In this document: positions 25,785 through 34,296 of the stretch, piece after piece
How positions within the stretch are numbered: position 1 is the stretch's first letter
How the letters are laid out: each line of letters starts with the position of its first letter
Assembly: GCF_012844305.1 (NCBI RefSeq)
Contig: NZ_JABANE010000025.1
Coordinates: forward strand, 29,079 to 93,078
From: Flammeovirga aprica JL-4
Lineage (GTDB): Bacteria > Bacteroidota > Bacteroidia > Cytophagales > Flammeovirgaceae
Direction: 5' to 3'
Length of the DNA: 64,000 nucleotides
The notes under the pieces: generated by a model
Told to the model about the DNA's origin: nothing
The model's input: the letters and a program-made list of their open reading frames with translations, nothing else
Databases searched by the model: none
Made by a program: the position numbers and the translations under genes

Positions 25785-25812
25785 AAGAGCATCTTAACGG
25801 ATGCTCTTTTTT
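25785..25812 (+). terminator. Terminator of the peroxidase gene
   Basis: Stem AAGAGCATC/GATGCTCTT (25785-25793 with 25800-25808) followed by T residues, 25 bp after the stop codon. Confidence 0.9.
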
Positions 25813-25827
25813 TATGCAATACAGGTT

Positions 25828-26215
25828 AAACTAAATCGTCAACTTTCAATCGATATTTCTACAAGCTTTTTATGGTCTACTTTCAAGCTTTCTTCTTCTT
25901 AATTTTTCCATTGATGAAAAACGAAGCAAAAAATCTAGGCTGTGAAGTCAAAAGCTAAATTCCATTCCTCTCGCCTAAATGATTTTAAACTCGCTAAAGC
26001 TCAAACAAGAAAATCATTTTTAACGGCTCAATACGTGAAATTCTTAACGCTTTTCCCTTCAAGGCCGATAAAATCACTACCAAACTAATTGGGTAGAAAA
26101 CCCAATGGCGCGAATGTTAGATGTAACCGTCATACGTATCCTACAAATCGTCAGAAATCTCCTGATTTCTAAACATCAAAAATTAGAAAACTCACTTTTC
26201 AACGTACTAGAAAAG
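25828..26215. repeat. Structured intergenic repeat
   Basis: About 390 bp without a credible gene. The left part aligns with 15824-15935. It contains several inverted repeats: AAATGATTTT (25977-25986) with its complement at 26010-26019; TTGGGT/ACCCAA (26089-26094, 26100-26105); and AGAAATC/GATTTCT (26153-26159, 26164-26170). A 72-codon open frame (26105-26323) crosses it but has no protein-like features. It resembles a dispersed chromosomal repeat rather than a gene. Confidence 0.6.
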
Positions 26216-26231
26216 AAAATTTTCTCAATAA

Positions 26232-26258
26232 AAAAAGGCGTCATCGCTGACACCTTTC
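26232..26258 (-). terminator. Terminator of the phosphofructokinase gene
   Basis: On the minus strand: stem GGTGTC/GACGCC with a single wobble, followed by seven T residues, about 38 bp after the stop codon. Confidence 0.7.
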
Positions 26259-26295
26259 TTTTATATAAAAAGTACTTAGTACTTAATAAAGTCTA

Positions 26296-27633
26296 TTACT
26301 CGTCTTTCATTTTTAGAGGCTGACCAGTAGTCTCCAATACTGCCCACCATAATGGACCATTTACATCAATTTTCTTTCTTGACGCTGTAGCCGCTGGAAT
26401 TGGAAGGTAAGTAAATTGGTTATGCCAACGACCTACTACGAAATCTGTTAAACCAGCCATTGCACCGTGAACGGCATTTAAAGCTAAGTCGTTACAGAAT
26501 ACACTATCAGCAGGAATTGCCACCTCAGAACGGATGATATATGAAGGGTCAATGTATTTTACAGTTGCCTCAATATCTTCGCTCTTGAAGAATTTGTTGA
26601 TTTCGTCTTTCAAATGAACACCAATATCTTTATGCTTGATGTTTCCAGACTTATCTTTCTTCACATCTTCATGATCAAATAAGTTTTGGCCAGCACCTTC
26701 TGCTACCACTACTAATGCATGATGACGATCCAATACTCTTTCCTTCAATGCCGCTAAGAATCCTTTCTCACCGTGCAAATCGAATTCATTTTCTGGCACT
26801 AATACGAAGTTTACATCTGGCATTGCAAGTGCTGCATTCGCTGCAATAAAACCAGAGTCTCTACCCATTAGCTTTACGATTGCTACTCCATTGTATGCAC
26901 CTGTTGCTTCGTTATGCGCATCTCTTACTACCGCTGCAGCTGTAGTAAATGCAGTATCAAAACCGAAAGTTTTTGTCATGAAGTTTACATCGTTATCAAT
27001 TGTCTTTGGAATACCCGCAGTAACAATTTTCAAACCTCTTCTTTCAATTTCCTCATTGATTACGTGGTTACCCGAAAGTGTACCATCACCACCAATAGTG
27101 AAAAGGATGTTGATGTTTTCTCTTTCAAGCGCATCAACCATAGCAGAAATATCCTGACGACCTCTTGATGATCCCAAAATAGTTCCACCGAATAAGTGAA
27201 TATCTTTTACAACCTCTGGCGTTAATTTTTTCATTTCATGACCATACTCAGGAATCAATCCTTGGTAGCCATATTGAATACCCCAAATGTTTCTTACTTT
27301 ATATCTATAGTATAATCCATTAACTAATCCACGGATTACATTATTAATACCAGGACATAAACCTCCACAAGTTACAATGGCTGCTTTTGTCTTTGATGGA
27401 TCAAAATAAATATCTTTTCTAGGTCCTGCCTTTAAGAATGAGATAGGTTCAGCACCAGACTCTAGTGTATTTTTATAACTGCTTAAAGAAGCATCATATA
27501 CGATTTTTCTTGACTCGTCGATGAATAATTCGTTACTAATCTCTTCTTCTGCGTAATTCTTATAAATGGGAGATACTAAAGTGGCTTTGCCTAACTTTTT
27601 GACCTCAAAGTCTTCTTGTTTCAAGTCGTTCAT
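26296..27633 (-). CDS. pfkA: 6-phosphofructokinase, long clade X type
   Basis: A 445-aa glycolytic enzyme phosphorylating fructose 6-phosphate. Motifs: GGLCPGINNVIRGLV, GGTILGSSRGRQD, IGGDGTLSG, GIPKTIDNDVNFMTKTFGFDTA and KLMGRDSGFIAANAAL. It is about 120 residues longer than bacterial ATP-PFK 1. It has Lys in PKTIDND (as in pyrophosphate-dependent enzymes) but Gly in GGDGT (as in ATP users). This mix is found in the ATP-dependent clade X, so ATP is the likelier donor. Monocistronic with a -7 match at 27714. Confidence 0.93.
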   Translation of the reverse strand: MNDLKQEDFEVKKLGKATLVSPIYKNYAEEEISNELFIDESRKIVYDASLSSYKNTLESGAEPISFLKAGPRKDIYFDPSKTKAAIVTCGGLCPGINNVIRGLVNGLYYRYKVRNIWGIQYGYQGLIPEYGHEMKKLTPEVVKDIHLFGGTILGSSRGRQDISAMVDALERENINILFTIGGDGTLSGNHVINEEIERRGLKIVTAGIPKTIDNDVNFMTKTFGFDTAFTTAAAVVRDAHNEATGAYNGVAIVKLMGRDSGFIAANAALAMPDVNFVLVPENEFDLHGEKGFLAALKERVLDRHHALVVVAEGAGQNLFDHEDVKKDKSGNIKHKDIGVHLKDEINKFFKSEDIEATVKYIDPSYIIRSEVAIPADSVFCNDLALNAVHGAMAGLTDFVVGRWHNQFTYLPIPAATASRKKIDVNGPLWWAVLETTGQPLKMKDE

Positions 27634-27713
27634 GAGATAGTATTATTTATTATAATGTATGTATCAATTTTTTCAAACACGAATAACAGTATATTTCTAT
27701 TAAAAAAGGATGA

Positions 27714-27721
27714 CAAAAGTA
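27714..27721 (-). promoter_or_regulatory. Possible -7 element for pfkA
   Basis: Minus strand TACTTTTG matches TAnnTTTG, about 80 bp upstream of the pfkA ATG. The -33 element is unclear. Confidence 0.4.
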
Positions 27722-27867
27722 ACCCTATTTCAGTAGTCATAATAAATTCATGCAACCATTAGTGATTTCTTATGTCTTTAAGGCATATACTATTATTTTC
27801 ACACAATATTCATTTGTTAATTGTTGTTATTCACAACGAACAATGAGTCGCAAAAATACAATAAAAA

Positions 27868-28554
27868 ATGAAAACAAGATTATTTATTCTTAACATCATC
27901 CTATTTTTTTCATCATTTGTTTACGCTCAAAAAGTAGACACTCGTAGTTTAAATTCTTTTGAAGCAATCAAAATCAGTGGATCAATGGATCTTAAACTTA
28001 TTGCTGGTAATAAAAATGAAGCTGTTGTTCATCTTTATGGCAGTACTAAAGCTACTGATGTTATCACAGAGGTTTCTGGTGGCAAACTTTCTATCAGACC
28101 CAAAAAAGGTGTTCGCAATGTAAGAGCTGATATTGAAATCACTTACAAAGATAAAATCAATGGAATTAGCTTTTCCGGTTCATCTGATATCAAATGTGAA
28201 GGAAAAGTTTTAGCTGATAATTTATCGCTAGCAGGCAGTGGATCAGGTAGTTTCAGCGGAGAAGTTGAAGTAGAAGAATTAAAAGCAAGCCTTAGTGGTT
28301 CGGGTGAGTTAGACCTAAAAGGAAAAGCAGACACTTTCAGCGTTTCTGTAAGTGGTTCGGCAGATATCGATGCGAAAAATATGGAATCTAAAATTGTTAC
28401 TATCTCAGTAAGCGGTTCAGGCGATGTAGATTGCTGGGCTACAGAAGAGATCAATGCTAGAGTTTCAGGATCGGGTGACATCAGATACAAAGGGCGTCCG
28501 GAAAGAACAAAAATTAAAGTTTCAGGGTCTGGCGACATCTCTCAAATTCAATAA
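27868..28554 (+). CDS. DUF2807 (head GIN domain) secreted protein, copy 1
   Basis: A 228-aa protein with signal peptide (cleavage after VYAQ, residue 20). The mature part is a right-handed beta-helix-like DUF2807 domain with repeated SGSGxxxxxG turns (ISFSGSSDIKCEG, LSGSGELDLKGKAD, VSGSADIDAK, VSGSGDVDCWA, VSGSGDIRYKG). Such proteins are usually periplasmic or surface-exposed and of unknown role. First of three tandem paralogs. Its last 40 codons are the same as those of copy 2, while its first 190 differ. Confidence 0.85.
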   Translation: MKTRLFILNIILFFSSFVYAQKVDTRSLNSFEAIKISGSMDLKLIAGNKNEAVVHLYGSTKATDVITEVSGGKLSIRPKKGVRNVRADIEITYKDKINGISFSGSSDIKCEGKVLADNLSLAGSGSGSFSGEVEVEELKASLSGSGELDLKGKADTFSVSVSGSADIDAKNMESKIVTISVSGSGDVDCWATEEINARVSGSGDIRYKGRPERTKIKVSGSGDISQIQ

Positions 28555-29882
28555 AATCACAACAATATATTCATACTGGCTTCACACAAAAATGAAAACA
28601 AAACTAATTACAATTAGCTTCCTATTATTGATTTCAAATTTTCTTCAAGCACAAGACCACAATGTTCGCAGTTTGGGTTCTTTTGAGAAGATTGAAATCA
28701 AAGGAATTTTAGAAGTAAACCTTACTGCAGGTAAAAAGAATAAAGCTGAGATTTCAATGCTGAATGGGAATCAAGGTGCTATTATTACTGAAGTAATTGA
28801 TGGTACTCTTTATGTCAAACCCAAAGGAAACAACGATCATATAAGAGCTGAAATTGATATTACTTATAAGAAAAAAATAAAATCTATTAAATATTCAGGT
28901 TTTACAAACATAAAAAGTAGTGGAAAAATCAGGTCAAAGGAATTGGTGATTATTGGTGGTGGAGCTGGCCTATTTACAGGTGATGTTAATGTGAAAAAGC
29001 TTACGATAAATCACAATGGAGCTGGTGAAGTTGAAATGTCTGGAAGAGCTAAATCTGTTAATGTCTCTTTGAGCGGTGCTGCTGATATTGATATGACAAA
29101 GATGCAAACAAACCATGCTGATGTTTCTGTCAGTGGGGCTGGGGATGTCAAATGCTGGGCGACAGAAGAGATCAATGCTAGAGTTTCAGGATCGGGTGAT
29201 ATCAGATACAAAGGGCGTCCGGAAAGAACAAAAATTAAAGTTTCAGGATCTGGCGACATCTCTCAAATTCAATAAAATCACAACAATATATTCATATTGA
29301 CTTCACACAAAAATGAAAACAAAACTAATTACAATTAGCTTCCTCTTATTGATTTCAAATTTTCTTCAAGCACAAGACCACAATGTTCGCAGTTTGGGTT
29401 CTTTTGAGAAGATTGAAATCAAAGGAATTTTAGAAGTAAACCTTACTGCAGGTAAAAAGAATAAAGCTGAGATTTCAATGCTGAATGGGAATCAAGGTGC
29501 TATTATTACTGAAGTAATTGATGGTACTCTTTATGTCAAACCCAAAGGAAACAACGATCATATAAGAGCTGAAATTGATATTACTTATAAGAAAAAAATA
29601 AAATCTATTAAATATTCAGGTTTTACAAACATAAAAAGTAGTGGAAAAATCAGATCGAAGGAATTGGTGATTATTGGTGGTGGAGCTGGCCTATTTACAG
29701 GTGATGTAAATGTGAAAAAGCTTACCATAAATCACAATGGAGCTGGTGAAGTTGAACTATCTGGTAAAGCTAAATCTGTTAATGTCTCTTTGAGTGGTGC
29801 TGCTGATATTGATATGACTAAGACGCAAACAAACCATGCTCATGTTTCTGTCAGTGGGGCTGGTGATGTCAAATGCTGGGCG
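28440..29882 (+). repeat. 721-bp tandem duplication across the DUF2807 genes
   Basis: Two direct copies with a period of 721 bp (28592 to 29313). The unit runs from the end of one DUF2807 gene through the spacer and most of the next gene. The boundary falls at TGCTGGGC and ACAGA, words shared by all three genes. Few base differences separate the units, so the event is recent. Confidence 0.85.
28592..29275 (+). CDS. DUF2807 secreted protein, copy 2 (hybrid)
   Basis: A 227-aa protein; the start at 28592 is chosen because it gives the same signal peptide (MKTKLITISFLLLISNFLQAQ) as copy 3, although the frame is open further upstream into copy 1. Residues 1 to about 185 are almost identical to copy 3, while the last 40 residues (from CWATEEINARV) are identical to copy 1. 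It is thus a crossover hybrid. Same DUF2807 beta-helix fold, role unknown. Confidence 0.85.
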   Translation: MKTKLITISFLLLISNFLQAQDHNVRSLGSFEKIEIKGILEVNLTAGKKNKAEISMLNGNQGAIITEVIDGTLYVKPKGNNDHIRAEIDITYKKKIKSIKYSGFTNIKSSGKIRSKELVIIGGGAGLFTGDVNVKKLTINHNGAGEVEMSGRAKSVNVSLSGAADIDMTKMQTNHADVSVSGAGDVKCWATEEINARVSGSGDIRYKGRPERTKIKVSGSGDISQIQ

Positions 29883-29996
29883 ACAGATATGCTCAATGCA
29901 AGTGTATCGGGAGTAGGTAATATTAGATATAAAGGTGTGCCTAAAGACTCTAAACTAAATGTTAGTGGTTTTGGAGAAATCTCTTCTCTTCAGTAA
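29313..29996 (+). CDS. DUF2807 secreted protein, copy 3
   Basis: A 227-aa protein with the same signal peptide and beta-helix domain as copy 2. It diverges from copies 1 and 2 after residue 187 (CWATDMLNASVSGVGNIRYKGVPKDSKLN). The 37-bp spacer before it repeats the spacer before copy 2 with only two changes. It ends with a strong terminator shared by the array. Confidence 0.85.
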   Translation: MKTKLITISFLLLISNFLQAQDHNVRSLGSFEKIEIKGILEVNLTAGKKNKAEISMLNGNQGAIITEVIDGTLYVKPKGNNDHIRAEIDITYKKKIKSIKYSGFTNIKSSGKIRSKELVIIGGGAGLFTGDVNVKKLTINHNGAGEVELSGKAKSVNVSLSGAADIDMTKTQTNHAHVSVSGAGDVKCWATDMLNASVSGVGNIRYKGVPKDSKLNVSGFGEISSLQ

Positions 29997-30013
29997 CTTA
30001 TAATACCACAAAC

Positions 30014-30054
30014 AAAAAGCCTTCTATCTGTGCAATGCAGGTAGAAGGCTTTTT
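30014..30054. terminator. Bidirectional terminator after the DUF2807 array
   Basis: Stem AAAAAGCCTTCTA (30014-30026) with TAGAAGGCTTTTT (30042-30054), extended inward by one mismatch and CTG/CAG pairs. A/T runs on both sides serve the array and the convergent gene. Confidence 0.9.
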
Positions 30055-30076
30055 ATTTGAATTGGCTTAGTACTTA

Positions 30077-31300
30077 TTAAAAGATAGTATAACCCACTGT
30101 AAATGCTATTGAATTATACTCTGCTTGCCAATACAAATAATTACCTAAAAGATTTTTATTTGTATAGTATTTCAGCTCACCTATAAATCGATCTGATACC
30201 TTTACTCCTAAACTAAAAGCCACATTTCTTCTTGAATTTATTTTTAAAGGGTCGTACAAATCAGAAGAATCTGCTCTCTTAAACGTAATTTCAGAATTAA
30301 ACGAATAATCAAAAATATAAGCTATTCCGAAGTATAGTTTCAGATTTTCATTCAAATAAGAATAATAACGTACACCTACAGGTAATTCTATTGAGCTATA
30401 TTTTACTGAATAATTAATAATTCTTCCTACAACATCTGTCGTTTGTTGAGACTTATCCCCTGTAAAAGTTTGATATGTTGGTTCAATATGTAAGCCCCAT
30501 TTGTTTTTGTTGTAGGGTAAAATATATTCAAAATCTGCTCCTACTCTAAAATTTATTTGATTGTCAAATTTTATACCCTTACTACTATTACTATTTTTAA
30601 TATGAAGGCCATTATTACTCAAACCTAATTTAGCTGAAATATGAAAAGAATTCTTTTTCTTTTTAGCAGTATAATCTTTTGTGTTCGATAGCGTATTACC
30701 ATTGAATTTCTGAATTACAGGCTTGATCTTTCTGAGGGTATAATCAATATTTTCAACATCAGCAATAGTGATGTTATTAGTTCTTAGATTAAGGTATAGC
30801 TGTTGTTTGTAATAAGAATTATGAGCTATCTTATCGTTAGATTTATACCTTTTATAGACTAGAGGCTCAATTTCTTTACCTTCTAACTGCAGAAAAAAGC
30901 GTAAAACTTTATTATCCTTATACTGGTATAAAGAGGCTTTACCTTCAAGCATTACTTTCAAAAAGACGGTCTCTTCTTTAAAGAAAGGATCTCTTTGCTT
31001 TTTTAGATTCGCAAGGTTATTACTTGATTGATCGATTTGTACTGTTTCTTTGATATATTTAAACTCTCCCTCAATCCCAAAAGACTTTAGATCTTCAAGA
31101 GAACCTGTTTTCACCTCTGAATTTTGTGACAACTGATATTCAATCTTCTTCGGATTTTGTGCCCATTCTACATTTTTGATAAAACACTCGAGCTTTTCAT
31201 CATTATTGTTAATAACGTAACCCTTTTCAAAATTAATTTGGGCAAAGGCTGAAAAAGTAAGTAGAATTGAAATAATGAACGAATAAAAAAATTTAGCCAT
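30077..31300 (-). CDS. Outer-membrane beta-barrel protein
   Basis: A 407-aa protein with signal peptide (cleavage after TFSAFAQ, about residue 21). Residues 22-200 are a lysine-rich region of unknown fold (KGYVINNNDEKLECFIKNVEW...) typical of Bacteroidota exported proteins. Residues 215-407 show alternating strands ending in an aromatic pattern (SIAFTVGYTIF), as in PorT/OmpW-type small barrels. Function unknown. Monocistronic; its upstream region contains a MITE-like element. Confidence 0.75.
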   Translation of the reverse strand: MAKFFYSFIISILLTFSAFAQINFEKGYVINNNDEKLECFIKNVEWAQNPKKIEYQLSQNSEVKTGSLEDLKSFGIEGEFKYIKETVQIDQSSNNLANLKKQRDPFFKEETVFLKVMLEGKASLYQYKDNKVLRFFLQLEGKEIEPLVYKRYKSNDKIAHNSYYKQQLYLNLRTNNITIADVENIDYTLRKIKPVIQKFNGNTLSNTKDYTAKKKKNSFHISAKLGLSNNGLHIKNSNSSKGIKFDNQINFRVGADFEYILPYNKNKWGLHIEPTYQTFTGDKSQQTTDVVGRIINYSVKYSSIELPVGVRYYSYLNENLKLYFGIAYIFDYSFNSEITFKRADSSDLYDPLKINSRRNVAFSLGVKVSDRFIGELKYYTNKNLLGNYLYWQAEYNSIAFTVGYTIF

Positions 31301-31385
31301 TGAATATATTAGGTTTAAAAAATTAATAAGTAATGGAAAGAATAAAAAAGATTAGATAAAATGTCCTTTTTTTTATTCCAGGTAC

Positions 31386-31552
31386 TTAAGTACTGTGACA
31401 AAAGTAAAGGTACATTTTATCTTATCTTTTTTATCCTACTCTTCGTTAGATTTTTATCGCGTAACTAAGGCTATGCTCTGCAAATCTGCCTTGATTAGAA
31501 TAAAAAATATTAAACTAAAATCATCCCTTTTCTTCTGTCACAGTACTTAGTT
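31386..31552. mobile_element. MITE-like element with inverted ends
   Basis: Two inverted 17-bp ends, AAGTACTGTGACAAAAG at 31388-31404 and the reverse complement of AAGTACTGTGACAGAAG at 31534-31550, differing at one base. The 129 bp between them hold no gene. The 403-bp gap 31301-31703 contains nothing else I can name. The left end also has TACTTTTG on the minus strand, a possible -7 element for the barrel-protein gene. Confidence 0.5.
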
Positions 31553-31703
31553 TTTAGCTTAAAAAAAAGAGTTTATCACAGTCTTTTTAATATCAATTAT
31601 AAATACCATGATAAACTCCAAATATATAAACATTACAGCAATTATTTTCGCATTACACTATGTTGCAATAGAATAATCTAAAATAATCAACGCAGTTTTA
31701 ATT

Positions 31704-34157
31704 TTATTTCTTCAAAAACACCTTCCCAAACCAAGTCGTACCAATCGTCCCTAACAACACCACTGAAATAGAGCTTAATGGCATTAAAATAGCGGCAATT
31801 AAAGGTGAAAGGTTTCCTTGTACAGCATAGGATAAGCCTAGCACATTGTATAACAAAGAAACAACAAAACCTAAATACACCATCACCATGGCTATCTTTG
31901 AGAAAGATAAATAACGGTTCAGTTGATTTACCTTTTGAGCAGCTAAAATAGCATCACAAGCTGGTGAGAATTGATGAGCATCTTCCGCCACTGCAATACC
32001 TACATCAGACTGTTTTAAAGCTCCTGCATCATTTAATCCATCACCAATCATCAATACTGTTTCTCCTCCTCCCTGACTCTTCTTTATAAAGTCCATTTTA
32101 TCTTTTGGCGATTGATCAAAATGCATTTCAGTCCCTTCTGGGAAAGATTTTGATAATTTCTCTTTCTCAGATGAGTTGTCACCTGATAATAAAGAGATTT
32201 TATAACCTCTTTCATGAAGGTCTGATAATAATGTATCTACTCCATTGCGAAGGGATTGAGCTAACAAGAATTTGCCATACACTTTCCCATCGATATTGAC
32301 ATACGAAACCGTTTGGAAAGTTTTCTTCCCTGCCTTATCTGCATTCACAAAAGAAGCTTTCCCAAGTTTAACAGCATGTCCATTGACCTCTCCTTGAATA
32401 CCATTTCCTTGTACTTCCTCAAAATTTTCCACCTTCAGTTTTTTATCTAACTGCTTTAAATGTTGAGCAATTCGACTACTGACAGGGTGAGTCGATTGAG
32501 AAGTCACAGCGTATACAAGTTGTAATTGTTCTTCCGATAATTCTTCTCCTTCAAATGAAATGGATTGTTCTTTTGCTGAGGTAATCGTTCCTGTTTTATC
32601 AAAGACAATATGGTTTACTGCCGCCATTTTTTCAACAGCAATCGTATCTTTTGTATATAACCCAAAACGAGCCATTATTCGCATCGCATTTCCTAATGCA
32701 AATGGGGCATTCAAAGCCAATGCACAAGGGCAAGCTATAATTAAAACGGCCGTAAATGTATTAACAGCATGATTTGCACCATCAACAGACCACCAATAAG
32801 CACCGGCTATGGAAGCTATTATTAAAATGGCAATGGTAAACCACTTACTTAACACATTGGTTTTGGACTGTAATAAATCCTTTATCGCTTCTTCTTGGAA
32901 AGTTTGTTCATTCCAAAGACGAGTCAGATAACTTTGAGAAACTTCTTTGGTGGTTTCAATTTCTATCACACCTCCCGTCTGCTTTCCTCCGGCATATAAA
33001 AGATCGCCAGAAACTTTTCGGATGGGAACTGATTCTCCAGTTACAAAACTATAATCAATTCTCCCTTCTCCTTTTTTCAAAATGGAATCAGCAGGTATTA
33101 GCTCACCATTCTTAATCTGCAATGTATCATGAACTTCTAACTTAGATAGTGGAATGTTTTCATTGATACCCTTCACAATTCTTGTGATGGCAATAGGGAA
33201 ATAAGATTTATAATCTCTTTCAAATGAAATATTATCAAAAGTCTTCTGCTGAAACCACTTTCCTATCAGTAAAAGGAAAATCAGAGCACCTAAAGAATCT
33301 AAGTACCCCGCACCAGTATCTGATAAAATCTCATAGGCTGAACGTAAAAACAAAGCGAAAATACCTAATGATATAGGCACATCAATATTCACTCCTCCAT
33401 GTCTCAATGCATGCCAAGCGGATGTCAAATAATCTCTAGCTCCATAAAAGAAAACTGGAATACTCAACACTAAATTCAAATATCCAAAAAGCTCAATAAA
33501 ATGCTGATCTTCTACCGTAATCCCTAAATACTCAGGAAAACTCAACATCATAATGTTACCAAAACAGAAACCTACAATGCCAAGCTTGATATAAAAAGAC
33601 TTTTCTTGTGCCTTTTTCGCTTTATTTTTCTTATTTTTCTCTAAGTCTTCAAGGTTGATCAATGGTTCGTATCCTAAATTGATCAGCAGTTCCACTACAT
33701 CACGTAAAGAAAGTTTTTCTTCCAAAAACGTCACATAAATCTCTCTTTTCAAGAAATTCACTTTAGACTCTGCAATTCCTTCACTCAATTCAGGGAGCTT
33801 TTCCAACAGCCAAATACATGAAGAACAGTGAATTTGCGGAAGATAAAAACTAAGGCGGGCAATTCGTCCATCAGAAAAATCAATCAACTTTTTAATAATG
33901 GTCTCATCATCTAAATAAGCCAATTTCTCTCGTTGAGATTTTCCTTTTTGTTTTACACCAGGTTGATTATTCAGGCGGTAGTAATCAGATAAATTATTTT
34001 CCTTCAAAAGATCATAAACCATATGACAGCCATTACAGCAGAATGATTTACCTTCTTCATTTTTTATAATTTCATCTGTACAGTCCTCCCCACAGTGATA
34101 ACAAGTTTCTATATTTTCGTTTGAGTGCATGTTCATGTCTATAATAGATTGATACAA
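31704..34157 (-). CDS. ccoI: Copper-type P1B ATPase (CcoI/FixI)
   Basis: An 817-aa heavy-metal P-type ATPase. Residues 15-60 are a cysteine-rich N-terminal domain (CYHCGEDC, FCCNGCHMVYDLL); then an HMA-like domain with HCSSCIWLLE; membrane segments from about 190; CPC motif in IIACPCALALNAP; phosphorylation motif DKTGTIT; and the hinge GDGLNDAGALKQSDVGIA. The N-terminal extension with the CPC core is typical of CcoI, which supplies copper to cbb3 cytochrome oxidase. No ccoNOP or ccoS genes are adjacent. The start may instead be the Met at 34136. Confidence 0.9.
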   Translation of the reverse strand: MYQSIIDMNMHSNENIETCYHCGEDCTDEIIKNEEGKSFCCNGCHMVYDLLKENNLSDYYRLNNQPGVKQKGKSQREKLAYLDDETIIKKLIDFSDGRIARLSFYLPQIHCSSCIWLLEKLPELSEGIAESKVNFLKREIYVTFLEEKLSLRDVVELLINLGYEPLINLEDLEKNKKNKAKKAQEKSFYIKLGIVGFCFGNIMMLSFPEYLGITVEDQHFIELFGYLNLVLSIPVFFYGARDYLTSAWHALRHGGVNIDVPISLGIFALFLRSAYEILSDTGAGYLDSLGALIFLLLIGKWFQQKTFDNISFERDYKSYFPIAITRIVKGINENIPLSKLEVHDTLQIKNGELIPADSILKKGEGRIDYSFVTGESVPIRKVSGDLLYAGGKQTGGVIEIETTKEVSQSYLTRLWNEQTFQEEAIKDLLQSKTNVLSKWFTIAILIIASIAGAYWWSVDGANHAVNTFTAVLIIACPCALALNAPFALGNAMRIMARFGLYTKDTIAVEKMAAVNHIVFDKTGTITSAKEQSISFEGEELSEEQLQLVYAVTSQSTHPVSSRIAQHLKQLDKKLKVENFEEVQGNGIQGEVNGHAVKLGKASFVNADKAGKKTFQTVSYVNIDGKVYGKFLLAQSLRNGVDTLLSDLHERGYKISLLSGDNSSEKEKLSKSFPEGTEMHFDQSPKDKMDFIKKSQGGGETVLMIGDGLNDAGALKQSDVGIAVAEDAHQFSPACDAILAAQKVNQLNRYLSFSKIAMVMVYLGFVVSLLYNVLGLSYAVQGNLSPLIAAILMPLSSISVVLLGTIGTTWFGKVFLKK

Positions 34158-34258
34158 ATTTCGTCAGCAAAATTGAATTCACAACTGACTATTATCAATT
34201 CACAGCCTCTATTGACAAATAAAAACTAAAAATTGGTATTCAAGCCTTTGGAATCCAC

Positions 34259-34266
34259 TACTTTTG
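34259..34266 (+). promoter_or_regulatory. -7 element of the EamA transporter gene
   Basis: TACTTTTG matches TAnnTTTG, with TTG at 34233-34235, 23 nt upstream, and the ATG 30 bp downstream. Confidence 0.55.
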
Positions 34267-34296
34267 GGGTTTGAATAGCAAAATCTTAACAAAATA

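Noticed and set aside
26105..26323. 72-codon open frame between the peroxidase and pfkA genes
   Set aside because: It spans hairpins of the intergenic repeat and the pfkA terminator, and its translation has no protein-like pattern.
28454..28591. Upstream extension of DUF2807 copy 2
   Set aside because: It overlaps copy 1 in another frame; the ATG at 28592 gives the signal peptide shared with copy 3.
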